From assembly GCA_009797885.1 (NCBI GenBank), contig WNKP01000004.1, positions 298,166 through 362,165 of the forward strand: a stretch of 64,000 nt of DNA, in the 5' to 3' direction. The DNA is from Flavobacteriaceae bacterium GF1. Lineage in GTDB: Bacteria; Bacteroidota; Bacteroidia; Flavobacteriales; Flavobacteriaceae. The notes beneath the pieces were generated by a model. The model worked only from the letters and a program-made list of their open reading frames with translations. It did not search any database and had not been told where the DNA came from. Below are positions 8,645 to 18,611 of the stretch, one piece after another. The translations under genes and the position numbers were made by a program. Positions within the stretch are counted from its first letter, which is position 1. Every line of letters begins with the position of its first letter.

Positions 8645-9385
8645 CTAGAATTCCTGCACCGTAGGACGAAGTACAATTTCATTGATATCTACATCCAAAG
8701 GTTGTTCAATGGCAAAAGCAATTGCCTTGGCCACGGATTCCGCTGGAATGGCAATCTTATAGAAATCATTGAGCAAAGCCGCACTTGATTCATGGGAGGT
8801 ACCATATTGCAGTTCAGATGCCACCGCGCCGGGTTCTATGGTCGTCGTCCGTATTTTTTCGCCAACTTCATGCCTAAATCCTTCAGAGATGGCCCTAACC
8901 GCAAATTTGGTCGCACTGTAGACGGTTCCCCCTGGACTAAAAACCTTTAGGCCGGCCACTGAGGAAAGATTGATAAAATGGCCGGATTGTTGTTTCTCAA
9001 ATATGGGCAATGCCTCAGCAATACCATAAAGCACTCCTTTGATATTGACATCGATCATGTTGTCCCATTCTTCCACTTTAAGTGCTTGCAAGGGTGCAAT
9101 GGACATTATACCCGCATTGTTGACCAGAACGTCCAATCTTCCAAAGGTTTCCACGGTCTTTTCCACAAAAATCCTTACCTCATCCCTATTGGTCACATCC
9201 ATTTCCATATATGCTGCCGTACCGCCATTTTTGTTGATTTCATCGGTAATGCTCCTTAGCCTATCCGATCGTCTGGCCCCTAACAACACTTTTCCGCCTT
9301 TAGCGGCCAAAAACCTTGCGGTGGCTTCTCCCAGTCCACTACTTGCTCCCGTAATGGCAATAACTTTTTCCTTGATTTCACCCAT
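8645..9385 (-). CDS. Classical SDR family oxidoreductase
   Basis: The 246-residue product is a classical short-chain dehydrogenase: GASSGLGEATA near residue 13 binds NAD(P), NNAG is followed by the catalytic Ser in INLSSVAG, and YSATKFA supplies the Tyr and Lys. The C-terminus VDINEIVLRPTVQEF is typical of YdfG-like NADP-dependent alcohol or serine/3-hydroxy acid dehydrogenases. About 300 bp separate it from the VOC operon on the same strand, so it is probably its own transcript. The substrate is unknown. Confidence 0.85.
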   Translation of the reverse strand: MGEIKEKVIAITGASSGLGEATARFLAAKGGKVLLGARRSDRLRSITDEINKNGGTAAYMEMDVTNRDEVRIFVEKTVETFGRLDVLVNNAGIMSIAPLQALKVEEWDNMIDVNIKGVLYGIAEALPIFEKQQSGHFINLSSVAGLKVFSPGGTVYSATKFAVRAISEGFRHEVGEKIRTTTIEPGAVASELQYGTSHESSAALLNDFYKIAIPAESVAKAIAFAIEQPLDVDINEIVLRPTVQEF

Positions 9386-9905
9386 CTTTTGCAGATTTAG
9401 TTCGCTAATCTTTTGTGTGTGATTTGTGATTTCGAACCACTTTTAAAGCCCATATGACACGATTAAAAATAGTTGAAGGAAGTGTTTAAATGGGCGGTAA
9501 AATGCCGAACTGGGGTACTAATGGTACTAAGAAGGTGTTTAATGGTCCAAAACGAATAGGGACATGATCGAATGCCATATCCCATTGTCCCCTTCCGGCT
9601 TCAAATACCCAATTCGGTAACCGACCAATGGGAAAGAATTCGCATTGTACAGTGTTATTGCCAATCTAAATCACTACGCTTCCGGGATGGGAAGATAGGG
9701 TTCCAAAACGACTTACTTTATCCGCACTTTGCCCAACAAGTACTACATGATCCCATCATCAGGTTTGGGGCCAGTGACTTGTTATTTCTGAAATGGTAAA
9801 ATAAAAGAGGCCATAGCTGCCCGAAATACCCTGCCTGACGGTATCATCCCATAATTGAACTCCTGAGCGCAAAGGAAGTGTATATTTGTACTCCAAATTT
9901 TACGC
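9386..9905. other. Intergenic region upstream of the polysaccharide locus
   Basis: About 520 bp between divergent genes. A 75-codon plus-strand reading frame at 9572-9799 shows no family features and is not called. The right end carries a promoter-like element at 9855-9888, listed separately. This spacer marks the left border of the exopolysaccharide genes. Confidence 0.4.
9855..9888 (+). promoter_or_regulatory. Candidate Bacteroidota-type promoter of the PHP phosphatase gene
   Basis: TATATTTG at 9881-9888 matches the TAnnTTTG -7 element exactly, and TTG at 9855-9857 stands 23 bp upstream as a possible -33 element. The ATG follows 18 bp after the -7 element, giving a very short leader. Confidence 0.45.
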
Positions 9906-10649
9906 ATGTTCACATTTTTCTCCAAGAAAGGGTTTTTAGTTGATTATTTGGCGGGCTTTATTGACATCCACAACCACATCCTACCCGGTATAGACGATGG
10001 GGCCAAGAATGTGGGGGAATCAATGGAATTGATCAAGGGGTTTGCAGAAATTGGGGTAACGGATTTTATCTGTACGCCACATATCATGAGCAATTATTAT
10101 GACAATACGCCAGAGACTATAGGAACATCTTATGAAAAGCTCAAAAAAAATCTTAACAGAACTGATTTCAAAGGTGTTAATCTGAATTATGCTGCGGAAC
10201 ACATGATCGACGATAACTTTGATAAAATCTTGGCCAATAATGAAGTGCTCCCCTTAAATAAGGACCATATCTTGATAGAAATGTCCTATCTGCAACCAAG
10301 TATTAATTTTGAGGCTTCCATTGAACTCATAAAAAACGCTGGATATTTTCCTGTTTTAGCGCACCCTGAGCGTTATCAATATCTTAGCAAGGACTTTAAG
10401 AGCTATTTGAAATATAAATCCGCAGGTGTCAAATTTCAGTTAAACCTACTTTCGTTAGGGGGTCATTACGGGGAGGAAATCAAACGGACTTCCTGGAAGT
10501 TATTGGATACCGGAAATTATGACTTTCTAGGTAGCGATGTCCATAATTTATCGCATTTAAAGGGTATCAGGTCAATAAAAATAAAGAAAGCCCATATTAA
10601 CGAAATTCAAGTTCTTAAGCATCGCAATGCCGAGCTATTTCAGAATTGA
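9906..10649 (+). CDS. PHP-type protein tyrosine phosphatase (CpsB/YwqE family)
   Basis: The 247-residue protein has the metal-binding PHP pattern: DIHNHILPGIDDGA near residue 19, CTPHIM, a FPVLAHPERY segment and a closing GSDVHNL. These residues bind the metal cluster of CpsB/YwqE enzymes, which dephosphorylate the tyrosine cluster of Wzc-type kinases and so control polymer length and export. Its stop is 1 bp from the stop of the tyrosine autokinase on the opposite strand, so kinase and phosphatase are convergent rather than in one operon. Cytoplasmic; length normal for the family. Confidence 0.85.
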   Translation: MFTFFSKKGFLVDYLAGFIDIHNHILPGIDDGAKNVGESMELIKGFAEIGVTDFICTPHIMSNYYDNTPETIGTSYEKLKKNLNRTDFKGVNLNYAAEHMIDDNFDKILANNEVLPLNKDHILIEMSYLQPSINFEASIELIKNAGYFPVLAHPERYQYLSKDFKSYLKYKSAGVKFQLNLLSLGGHYGEEIKRTSWKLLDTGNYDFLGSDVHNLSHLKGIRSIKIKKAHINEIQVLKHRNAELFQN

Positions 10650-10650
10650 C

Positions 10651-13041
10651 CTATCCAAAAATTTGGTACCATTTCTTTTTGTTCGTACCGTAACCGTAGC
10701 CATATTTTCCGCCGTAACCCAAATTGGATGACTTAACACCATTAACGATAAACGACAGGCCTTTTAATTTCCCCTCCTTTTGTAATTGAATTGGGAATGA
10801 AACAACATTGGTTTCTGTAATACCCGCCCTGGTCACATATAAGGTTTGATCAGCATTTTTACTAATTAGTAAGGTATCTGAGACTACCATTAAAGGAGCT
10901 GTATCCACGATGATATAGTCATATTTTTGCCTTACGTATTCAAAGAGTTCATCAACCCTTTCGTTCATTAACAATTCCGTCGGATTTGGTGGAATATTAC
11001 CTGCGAATATGATATCAATGGTTTGATTATTGGCAAGAATTGAGGAAATAATTTGCTTTGGAATAAAATCACTGTTGGAAAGAAAGTCCGTTAATCCCTT
11101 ATTATCCTTGTTCATTTGGGATTTGGCCAATTTATCTACATTCTTTGTGTTGTAAAATTCATAAATCTTTGGATTCCTGATATCAGCACCTATGAGAAGA
11201 ACTTTCTTCCCGGCATTGGCATAAATCATCGCCAGATTAAATGAAACCAATGTCTTTCCTTCACCTGGAACACTTGAGGTGACAAAAATGGAATTGCCAA
11301 ATTCCCTTCTATTCGATTTTGATTTTAAAATGTAATCGAGATTGGTACGCAAAATTCTAAGGGATTCGGCCAATACTGTCCTTTCATCTGTTTTAATTAA
11401 GGTCTCTTCTTTTTTGGAAATCTTTGGTAGCTCAGCTAGAACCGGAACGTTTCCAGTTAATTTTTCCAAATTGGCCTTGTTATGAATTTTGTTATCCAAA
11501 ACATCTTTAACATAAATTATGGAAAAAGGAAGTAAGAGTCCCAAAACGAGAGAGGCCAACAAAACAATCTTTTTTTTCGGTGAGACCGGAATTTCACTAA
11601 CCAAATAAGCATCATCAATAACTTTGGATTTTGGTGCTGCAGATGCAAAAGTAATTTGTGACTCTTCCCTTTTTTGCAGCAGATATAAGTATAAGGATTC
11701 CGTCGTTTGTTGCTGCCTACCTATATCCCTCAAAGCACGTTCATTTTTTGGTGCAGAATAAATTTTTGAATTAATACGTGAGAGTTGCTCACTAAGACTG
11801 TTTACCTGAAGGGTCAGATTATTTTCCATTCCATTTAGACTGGATAACATGCTCCGTTTTAATCCATCTAGTTGTTGGTCAAGATTAACGATAATTGGGT
11901 TTTTTTCATTGGAACTCTCCAATAATCGTTTTCGCTCCAGAGCCAGTTCATTATATCGAGCTGTGGTATTGGCAATGGTAGCATCAGTCAAACCAACATT
12001 AGCCGGAAGTAATTCGTAGCCCGCCTGACTTTCGACTATATCTTTCATCGAAGAAGCGATATCCAACTGTACTGATGCGTTTTGCAATTCCTGCTGATTG
12101 GTGGCCCCAATATTTAAATTTACGCTGGTCTGTGCGGCTATATCCGCAATTCCCCGACCAGCCTTGAAATCCTCAGCATTTTGATCCACCGCGGAAAGGT
12201 TTCCATAAATATCGGCAATACGATCATTAATAAAATTGGACGTGCGATCGGCAATAGCTTTTTTATCATCTATTGCGTTTTGATTGTATCGATCAATGAG
12301 TGCATTAATAACGTCTTTTCCTCTTGAAACAATGGCATCTTCCAAAGAAATCGTGATGATGTTGGAAATATCACCAGAATTCAATAAGGCAACACTTCTT
12401 TGATAGAACTCTGCGATTGCTGACAAAGGAACCACGGTTATGTTATATTCCTTCTCAAAAGTTGTGGAAAAGTTATCTAGGGTCGGAGTAACTATAATTT
12501 CGCCAACTTCTGTTTCAATTTTTTCCCCAAATGAATATCTTTTATCGTATTCTCCTCTCTCAATGCCATATAGAAACGACGTTTTATTGATTGGCTTCAA
12601 ATAAAAATTTAAATCCCCGGAAGAATTTCTTAAGGTATCAGGAGATAAAAAGTTAATATTAAATGGTGGATCATCGTATAACTCAGAATCTAGAATATTT
12701 CCTACTGCCTTAATTTGAATGTTCAAGTCCAGTTCCCTCGCAACACTTATTATATTGGAACGGGACAAAAAGACTTCCATCTCGTCCATAACTTTGGCTT
12801 CACCTGAACCGGTGAGAACATCCAACTCTTTAAAGGGATTAAGCGAAGGGCCCGAAGATTCTTCGTCCAAAATTCTAATCTTGGCTTCAACTGCGTATTT
12901 TGGAACTGAATAGCGGATATGAAGCAAGCCCAAACTAATAGCTATAAAAACACTAACAAAAAACCATATTACATTTTTCAAATAGGGTTTTAATAATAAA
13001 TTGAAATCAACCCCAGAATTTCCGTATTCTTTGGTATTCAT
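10651..13041 (-). CDS. Wzc-type polysaccharide co-polymerase / BY-type tyrosine autokinase
   Basis: The 796-residue inner-membrane protein has an N-terminal Wzz domain with a membrane segment at about 22-42, a long periplasmic coiled-coil region (about 260-450) and a second membrane segment at about 490-510. The C-terminal kinase has Walker A SSVPGEGKT (589-597), a Walker A' segment KVLLIGADIRNP and Walker B IIVDTAP (710-716). The tail is tyrosine-rich (YGGKYGYGYG), the usual autophosphorylation cluster. It controls chain length and works with Wza. It is the last gene of the minus-strand export operon, 23 bp after wza. Confidence 0.93.
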   Translation of the reverse strand: MNTKEYGNSGVDFNLLLKPYLKNVIWFFVSVFIAISLGLLHIRYSVPKYAVEAKIRILDEESSGPSLNPFKELDVLTGSGEAKVMDEMEVFLSRSNIISVARELDLNIQIKAVGNILDSELYDDPPFNINFLSPDTLRNSSGDLNFYLKPINKTSFLYGIERGEYDKRYSFGEKIETEVGEIIVTPTLDNFSTTFEKEYNITVVPLSAIAEFYQRSVALLNSGDISNIITISLEDAIVSRGKDVINALIDRYNQNAIDDKKAIADRTSNFINDRIADIYGNLSAVDQNAEDFKAGRGIADIAAQTSVNLNIGATNQQELQNASVQLDIASSMKDIVESQAGYELLPANVGLTDATIANTTARYNELALERKRLLESSNEKNPIIVNLDQQLDGLKRSMLSSLNGMENNLTLQVNSLSEQLSRINSKIYSAPKNERALRDIGRQQQTTESLYLYLLQKREESQITFASAAPKSKVIDDAYLVSEIPVSPKKKIVLLASLVLGLLLPFSIIYVKDVLDNKIHNKANLEKLTGNVPVLAELPKISKKEETLIKTDERTVLAESLRILRTNLDYILKSKSNRREFGNSIFVTSSVPGEGKTLVSFNLAMIYANAGKKVLLIGADIRNPKIYEFYNTKNVDKLAKSQMNKDNKGLTDFLSNSDFIPKQIISSILANNQTIDIIFAGNIPPNPTELLMNERVDELFEYVRQKYDYIIVDTAPLMVVSDTLLISKNADQTLYVTRAGITETNVVSFPIQLQKEGKLKGLSFIVNGVKSSNLGYGGKYGYGYGTNKKKWYQIFG

Positions 13042-13064
13042 GTATCAAGCTTTTATTTCAGAGA

Positions 13065-13841
13065 TTAATTTCTGGTTATAAGAATTACCGTAGATGTTAT
13101 TAAAACTGAAACAAGGGAAACATAAATTCCAGTACGGGAGTCTAATGACGTCTCCTTAATTCCTGACTTATTAGGTTCAACGTAGACAACATCATTTTGA
13201 GTCAAATAATAAACAGGCGACTTTACCATATTTTTTGAAGTTAAATCGATACGGTTATAAACCTTGGTGCCGTTAAAGTCTCGAATTACCAGTACATTCT
13301 CTCTTTTTCCCCTTATCGTTAAATCACCGGCAAAACCAAGAGCTTCAAGAATTGTAATCTGCTCTCCATTGACTGGATATGTGCCAGGTCTGGAGACCTC
13401 TCCAAGGACAGAGACCGTAAAATTACGCAATCTAATATTGATGATGGGGTCTTTTAAATATTCGGATAGTTTACCCCGTAATAACTGGCGTAGTTCGTCT
13501 GGTGATAATCCTTCGACCTTTAGTTTTCCAATAACGGGAAAGTCTATCTCCCCGGCCTGGTCGACCAAATAATCCACTTGTTCTGCTTGAAAACCACCCT
13601 CCCCGGCCCCTCTAAATAGATTGAATGGTGCACTCGCTTCGGGGTTTAAAGAAGATACATGAATCGATATTAAATCATCAACTTTAAACTTAGAGACAAA
13701 GGAGTTGTCATTGACCAAGGTTTCAAAATTCCCAGTGTCCTGAAAATAAACTACCTCTTTCCTGGAAGCACAGGAAGACAGTACGATCAGAACAATCACA
13801 GGAATTACCCTACCGAATAACATCGAATAATTTTTTTTCAT
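13065..13841 (-). CDS. Wza-type polysaccharide export outer-membrane lipoprotein
   Basis: The 258-residue protein has a lipoprotein signal with lipobox LSSC (Cys24). A poly_export domain follows (LVNDNSFVSKFKVDDLISIHVSSLNPEAS), then a SLBB-like segment (VSVLGEVSRPGTYPV) seen in outer-membrane export channels. A C-terminal hydrophobic stretch (VSLVSVLITSTVILI) probably forms the outer-membrane helix. Together with Wzc it makes the trans-envelope conduit for the polymer. It lies 22 bp after the dehydratase gene and 23 bp before wzc, clearly one operon. It is shorter than E. coli Wza, as is usual in Bacteroidota. Confidence 0.9.
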   Translation of the reverse strand: MKKNYSMLFGRVIPVIVLIVLSSCASRKEVVYFQDTGNFETLVNDNSFVSKFKVDDLISIHVSSLNPEASAPFNLFRGAGEGGFQAEQVDYLVDQAGEIDFPVIGKLKVEGLSPDELRQLLRGKLSEYLKDPIINIRLRNFTVSVLGEVSRPGTYPVNGEQITILEALGFAGDLTIRGKRENVLVIRDFNGTKVYNRIDLTSKNMVKSPVYYLTQNDVVYVEPNKSGIKETSLDSRTGIYVSLVSVLITSTVILITRN

Positions 13842-13863
13842 GAAACAAGGAGTATTAAACTAT

Positions 13864-15825
13864 TTAATTTAGTGCGCTGTGGGGTTGCTCTGCCTTAATT
13901 TTGCCTTCTGTCTCAAAAGTAGTGTTTTCTTTCTTATCCAATTTGCAAAATTCAGAGTTGTTCGATATAAATTCTGGAACAATATGCTTCATTAGCTGCA
14001 CCGTATTATTTCCAAAAAACATATTGGCAATACAAAGCTCGTCTATGAGGGATTTTAGTTTTCCATATTCCAATTCCCTGGTTTTACCAATTTTTATTTT
14101 TTTATGATAGGTGGGCAGTGTGTTTTCTCCGTTTGCCAATAATTCCTCGTACAACTTCTCACCTGGTCTTAAGCCGGTGATGGAAATATCGATATCCTCA
14201 GGGTAACGCAAGCCAGAAAGTTTGATCATATTTTTTGCCAAATCAAAAATTTTCACTGATTCACCCATGTCAAAAATGAAAATCTCTCCGCCCTGACCCA
14301 TGGCACCAGCTTCCAAAACGAGTTGGGAAGCTTCCGGTATGGTCATGAAATAACGTGTAATATCTTTGTGTGTGACCGTTAAAGGGCCGCCTTGCTCAAT
14401 TTGTCTTCTAAACAGTGGTATTACGGAACCATTTGAGCCCAAAACGTTTCCAAAACGGGTTGTAATATATTTGGTTCCATTATTTTCCTGCCGTTGCATG
14501 CAACTAACGTAAATCTCCGCAATGCGTTTACTGGCCCCCATGATATTGGTTGGGTTAACCGCTTTGTCCGTAGAGACCAAAACAAACTTATCTATATTAT
14601 GTGCTGAAGCTAGGTCGACAATATTTTTGGTTCCGGCAATATTTATTTTTACAGCTTCATAACTGTTCCCTTCCATCAAGGGAACATGTTTATATGCAGC
14701 CGCGTGAAAGACCATTTGAGGTTTGTGTTCGTCAAAAAGCATATTCATTCTCTTTTTATCACGAACATCCCCCACTACAGGAACAAAGTTCTGGAACCCT
14801 TTTTGCTTGAGTTCTTGTTGAAGATCGTAAAGTGCTGATTCTGCCTGATCTATAATAATCAGGGATTTGTATTTATAATTGCATATCTGCCGTACTATTT
14901 CACTGCCTATTGAGCCCGCACCACCTGTAACAAAAATACTCTTGCCATTGAGTTCCTCACTTATATTGGAGTTGGCAATGTTTATAGGCGCTCTGTTCAA
15001 TAAGTCCTCAATTTGTACATTTTTAATTTGGGAAGCCTTCAATTCCCCATTGATCCAATCCTCTACGGGAGGTACAATTTTTACTACCAAAGGATAGTCT
15101 ACAAGTCCTTCCACCAATTTCTTTAACCGCTGGTGTGTTATATTCTGGATACAAAAGATTATTTCCGAAATACCTTTTTTTACAATAAATTCCTCGGTCA
15201 GTATTTCCGGAGAATAAACGATTACCCCATTTATCAGTTTACCGATCTTTTTCTTATCATTGTCAATATACCCTATGACCTTAACATTACTTTTGGAATG
15301 GTTGGTAATGGCGCCATAAGTCAAAATTCCTGACTCCCCTGCTCCATAGATCAATACATTCTTGGATGAATTGACCCCATTTTCATTGAGCATACTCAAG
15401 AATAATGTTTTGAAAACGTACCGTAATGTCACCAAGGCCATAAAACTAATAAGGCTATTGATTATTATAATGGAGAGTGGTATGGTGAAATTTTCTGCAA
15501 GTTGAAATTTTTTGTTCGCAATTATCAGGAATATGGTCAATATACTGGCCAGACAGATGGCATTGAAAATATTGTAAACATCCCGAACCCCTGTATGTCT
15601 CACAATTCCCTTGTACGAACCGACAATCAAAAAAGAACATAAGGCAATAAGCGATATCCAAGGTATCTGTACAAAAAGTTTTTCGACATCAAAATCAAAT
15701 GTGAGGTTGAATCTAATAAAATAGGATAGGACAAATGATATGGCTACAATTGAGACGTCCACGGCAAGCACCAACCATTTTGAAGCGTACCTTTCAACTT
15801 TTCCAGTGAGGTAGTTTTGTATCAT
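13864..15825 (-). CDS. Membrane nucleotide-sugar 4,6-dehydratase (PglF/CapD/WbpM family)
   Basis: The 653-residue protein has four N-terminal membrane helices (about residues 15-130), a CoA-binding-like Rossmann domain (VLIYGAGESG, about 160) and a C-terminal extended SDR domain starting FVTGGAGSIGSEI near 298. AAAYKHVPLMEGN and the LVSTDKAVNPTN block are diagnostic of UDP-GlcNAc 4,6-dehydratases, where Met-Lys or Tyr-Lys replace the usual YxxxK. It makes the UDP-4-keto-6-deoxy sugar that the overlapping aminotransferase gene (4 bp) would aminate. The C-terminal tail after about residue 625 is variable and polar. Confidence 0.9.
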   Translation of the reverse strand: MIQNYLTGKVERYASKWLVLAVDVSIVAISFVLSYFIRFNLTFDFDVEKLFVQIPWISLIALCSFLIVGSYKGIVRHTGVRDVYNIFNAICLASILTIFLIIANKKFQLAENFTIPLSIIIINSLISFMALVTLRYVFKTLFLSMLNENGVNSSKNVLIYGAGESGILTYGAITNHSKSNVKVIGYIDNDKKKIGKLINGVIVYSPEILTEEFIVKKGISEIIFCIQNITHQRLKKLVEGLVDYPLVVKIVPPVEDWINGELKASQIKNVQIEDLLNRAPINIANSNISEELNGKSIFVTGGAGSIGSEIVRQICNYKYKSLIIIDQAESALYDLQQELKQKGFQNFVPVVGDVRDKKRMNMLFDEHKPQMVFHAAAYKHVPLMEGNSYEAVKINIAGTKNIVDLASAHNIDKFVLVSTDKAVNPTNIMGASKRIAEIYVSCMQRQENNGTKYITTRFGNVLGSNGSVIPLFRRQIEQGGPLTVTHKDITRYFMTIPEASQLVLEAGAMGQGGEIFIFDMGESVKIFDLAKNMIKLSGLRYPEDIDISITGLRPGEKLYEELLANGENTLPTYHKKIKIGKTRELEYGKLKSLIDELCIANMFFGNNTVQLMKHIVPEFISNNSEFCKLDKKENTTFETEGKIKAEQPHSALN

Positions 15826-16946
15826 TCTAAAGTGAATTTAATAATTTGTATCACTCGTTCTAAATCTTCAAGAGAAAGATTGGACCCACTTGGTAAGCAC
15901 AGCCCCCTTTCAAACAAGTCTTCCGAGGTACCATCTGCAAAACTTGGCACGTTTTCGAAAACGGGCTGCAAATGCATGGGTTTCCATAGTGGTCTTGACT
16001 CTATGTTCTCATTGGCCAGTGCCTTCCGAATTTCTTCCCTTATCGCAAAAGAAGGGGTAAGAATACAACTCAGCCATCGATTGGAAAACATCCCTTGTGG
16101 TTCAGGCAGAAAGGATAAGCCCTCGATATCATTAAGTTCTTCAAGGTAATACCTGTAATTCCTTCTCCTTCCCGCTACCCTATCTTCCAGGACTTCCATT
16201 TGTCCCCTTCCAATTCCTGCCAAAACATTGCTCATCCGATAATTGTGACCAATTTCAGAATGCTGATAATGTGGCGCGTTATCCCTGGCTTGGGTGGCCA
16301 GGAAAACGGCTTTTTCCTTTTTGTTTATGTCCTTGGATACTAGAGCACCCCCTCCAGACGTAGTTATGATTTTATTGCCGTTGAAAGAGAGTATGGCGAT
16401 CTCACCAAAGGTACCGCAGTTTTGACCGGCCCAAGAACTTCCTAGGGCCTCTGCGCTATCTTCCAATATGGGAATACCATACTTTTCGCCTATGGCATGA
16501 ATTTCTCCAACTTTGTAGGGCATTCCATATAAATGTACGGCAATTATGGCTTTGGGTTTTACACCAGCTTCCAAACGTTGAAGAATAGCCATCTCCAAAA
16601 GTTCAGGTGACATATTCCAAGTTTCCAGCTCGCTATCAATGAAAACAGGTCGGGCGCCTAGGTAGGTAATTGGATTGGCGGAAGCCGAAAAAGTAAAACT
16701 TTGACACAACACCTCATCACCAGGACCAACCTCCAATAACTTGAGTCCAAGATGTATGGCCGCTGTGCCAGAGCTCAAGGCCGCAACATGCACGTCATTT
16801 CCCAGATAATCCTCAATGGACTTCTCAAATCCAGATACATTTGGACCAAGAGGTGCAATCCAATTGGTTCTAAAAGCTTCTTCTACGAAACTTTGTTCGT
16901 TGCTTCCCATGTGGGGGGAGGAAAGCCAAATCTTAGTTAGTGTCAC
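15822..16946 (-). CDS. DegT/DnrJ/EryC1/StrS aminotransferase (PglE-like)
   Basis: The 374-residue protein is a PLP-dependent sugar aminotransferase. SGTAAIHLGLKLL holds the phosphate pocket, ILEDSAEALGSSW the cofactor Asp region, and SFNGNKIITTSGGGAL the Schiff-base Lys. Overlap with the membrane dehydratase by 4 bp argues that they act in sequence, as PglF and PglE do in making UDP-4-amino-4,6-dideoxy-GlcNAc. The matching acetyltransferase (PglD) is not seen anywhere in the window. This is the first gene of the export operon; a good promoter lies directly upstream and leaves almost no 5' leader. Confidence 0.9.
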   Translation of the reverse strand: MTLTKIWLSSPHMGSNEQSFVEEAFRTNWIAPLGPNVSGFEKSIEDYLGNDVHVAALSSGTAAIHLGLKLLEVGPGDEVLCQSFTFSASANPITYLGARPVFIDSELETWNMSPELLEMAILQRLEAGVKPKAIIAVHLYGMPYKVGEIHAIGEKYGIPILEDSAEALGSSWAGQNCGTFGEIAILSFNGNKIITTSGGGALVSKDINKKEKAVFLATQARDNAPHYQHSEIGHNYRMSNVLAGIGRGQMEVLEDRVAGRRRNYRYYLEELNDIEGLSFLPEPQGMFSNRWLSCILTPSFAIREEIRKALANENIESRPLWKPMHLQPVFENVPSFADGTSEDLFERGLCLPSGSNLSLEDLERVIQIIKFTLE

Positions 16947-16948
16947 AA

Positions 16949-16980
16949 CAAAGTTAAATTTCAGTAAGATTCAATTCAAA
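16949..16980 (-). promoter_or_regulatory. Candidate promoter of the minus-strand export operon, possibly leaderless
   Basis: Read on the minus strand, TTTG (16980-16977) is followed after 20 bp by TAACTTTG (16956-16949), a full match to the -33/-7 pattern of Bacteroidota. The -7 element ends 3 bp before the ATG at 16946, so the transcript would start at or very near the start codon unless the true start is the internal Met at 16910. Confidence 0.5.
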
Positions 16981-17213
16981 TACATCGCCAAATTAGCTAT
17001 AGTTTTGAAGCCCAAGTCAAAATTTGGGTATAATTCGATTAATACTAAAAAAATATCGGTTAAAGGGCTTTTTTTAACCCAAACAAATCGAGTTGAAGTC
17101 CCTTATCCGATAGCTAAACATCTTGTCGCTTTAATCATTCATTTGTCGACAATATTTTATTAAATGTTAAGTTATTTACTAATCTTTGCACGCTCAATGA
17201 ACAAAATAATTTC

Positions 17214-18611
17214 ATGAAGAGAATTACGGAAATATGCTGTATTGGAGCAGGATACGTTGGAGGACCTACCATGGCGGTTATCGCGAATCAATGTCCTGAT
17301 ATCAATATTACGGTGGTTGATATAAATCAAAAACGAATTGACGACTGGAACGACGAAGATCTTGACAGGCTTCCCATATATGAACCGGGACTTAAAGAAA
17401 TCGTTGCTGAGAACAGAAACAAAAACCTTTTCTTCTCAACCGAGGTCGATAAGGCCATTGATAAGGCCCAAATGATTTTTATTTCGGTCAATACACCAAC
17501 AAAAACGTATGGTAAGGGAAAAGGTCAGGCGGCAGATTTAAAATATATTGAGCTATGTGCAAGAAATATTGCAGAGGTAGCCAAAGATGACAAAATAGTG
17601 GTTGAAAAATCCACCTTGCCGGTCAGAACGGCCCAAGCGATAAAAAGCATATTGGACAATACAGGTAAAGGAGTGCATTTTGAGATACTTTCCAATCCGG
17701 AATTTTTGGCTGAAGGCACGGCGGTCGATGACCTTCTCAATGCTGATAGGGTCTTAATAGGTGGCGATGACACCCCTACTGGCCAAGAAGCCAAAGATGC
17801 GCTGAGTGGTGTCTATGAAAATTGGATTCCCAAGGAGAAAATATTACAGACCAATGTATGGTCCTCCGAGTTATCAAAATTGGTGGCCAACGCCTTCTTG
17901 GCACAGAGGGTCTCTTCCATCAATTCGATTTCCGCCCTTTGTGAAAAGACGGACGCCAACGTGCAAGAAGTATCAAAAGCCATCGGTTTTGATAGTAGAA
18001 TAGGCCCAAAGTTTTTGCAAGCTTCGGTGGGTTTTGGTGGCTCCTGTTTTCAAAAAGACATCCTAAATCTGGTATACATTGCCCGAAGTTATGGATTGAC
18101 AGAAGTAGCTGATTATTGGGAGCAGGTGATTATAATGAACGATTACCAAAAACGCCGTTTCGCGGAGAATATCGTAACCACACTTTACAACACGGTTTCT
18201 GGAAAGAAAATTGTTATGTACGGTTGGGCATTCAAAAAGGATACCAATGATACTCGGGAATCCGCTGCTATCTATGTTGCCGACGCACTGCTGGAGGAGA
18301 AAGCGGAGATTGTTGTTTATGACCCTAAAGTATCAGAAGATCAGATCTATGCCGACCTTGATTACTTGGGAAGTCGAGATTCAAGCCTAACCAGAGAATT
18401 ATTGAAAGTAGTCAAAGACCCCATTAAAGCAACCGAAAAAGCACATGCCGTGGCTATAATGACGGAATGGGACGAGTTCAAAACATTGGACTGGGAAAAA
18501 GTCTTTGAACATATGTTAAAACCTGCCTTCCTTTTTGACGGCCGACGTTTGTTGGAAACAAAAAAAATGGAAGATATCGGGTTTAAATATTACAAAATAG
18601 GGCAATCATGA
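17214..18611 (+). CDS. ugd: UDP-glucose 6-dehydrogenase
   Basis: The 465-residue protein has an N-terminal NAD-binding motif [14 protein letters not shown] and VVDIN, a [11 protein letters not shown] block, [10 protein letters not shown], and [17 protein letters not shown] with the catalytic Cys. The length and these blocks match the animal-like class of UDP-glucose dehydrogenases. It oxidises UDP-glucose to UDP-glucuronate in the cytoplasm. The stop overlaps the start of the UDP-glucuronate epimerase gene by 4 bp, which pairs product and substrate. It opens a plus-strand operon divergent from the export operon across 267 bp. Confidence 0.93.
   Translation: MKRITEICCIGAGYVGGPTMAVIANQCPDINITVVDINQKRIDDWNDEDLDRLPIYEPGLKEIVAENRNKNLFFSTEVDKAIDKAQMIFISVNTPTKTYGKGKGQAADLKYIELCARNIAEVAKDDKIVVEKSTLPVRTAQAIKSILDNTGKGVHFEILSNPEFLAEGTAVDDLLNADRVLIGGDDTPTGQEAKDALSGVYENWIPKEKILQTNVWSSELSKLVANAFLAQRVSSINSISALCEKTDANVQEVSKAIGFDSRIGPKFLQASVGFGGSCFQKDILNLVYIARSYGLTEVADYWEQVIIMNDYQKRRFAENIVTTLYNTVSGKKIVMYGWAFKKDTNDTRESAAIYVADALLEEKAEIVVYDPKVSEDQIYADLDYLGSRDSSLTRELLKVVKDPIKATEKAHAVAIMTEWDEFKTLDWEKVFEHMLKPAFLFDGRRLLETKKMEDIGFKYYKIGQS

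Noticed and set aside
9572..9799. 75-codon plus-strand ORF between the SDR and the PHP phosphatase
   Set aside because: No family resemblance, no good start context, and a composition like random intergenic DNA.
17142..17188. Promoter for ugd from TTTG at 17142 and TAATCTTTG at 17180
   Set aside because: The -7-like motif has three instead of two spacer bases and the gap between the elements is 34 bp, too long for the consensus.
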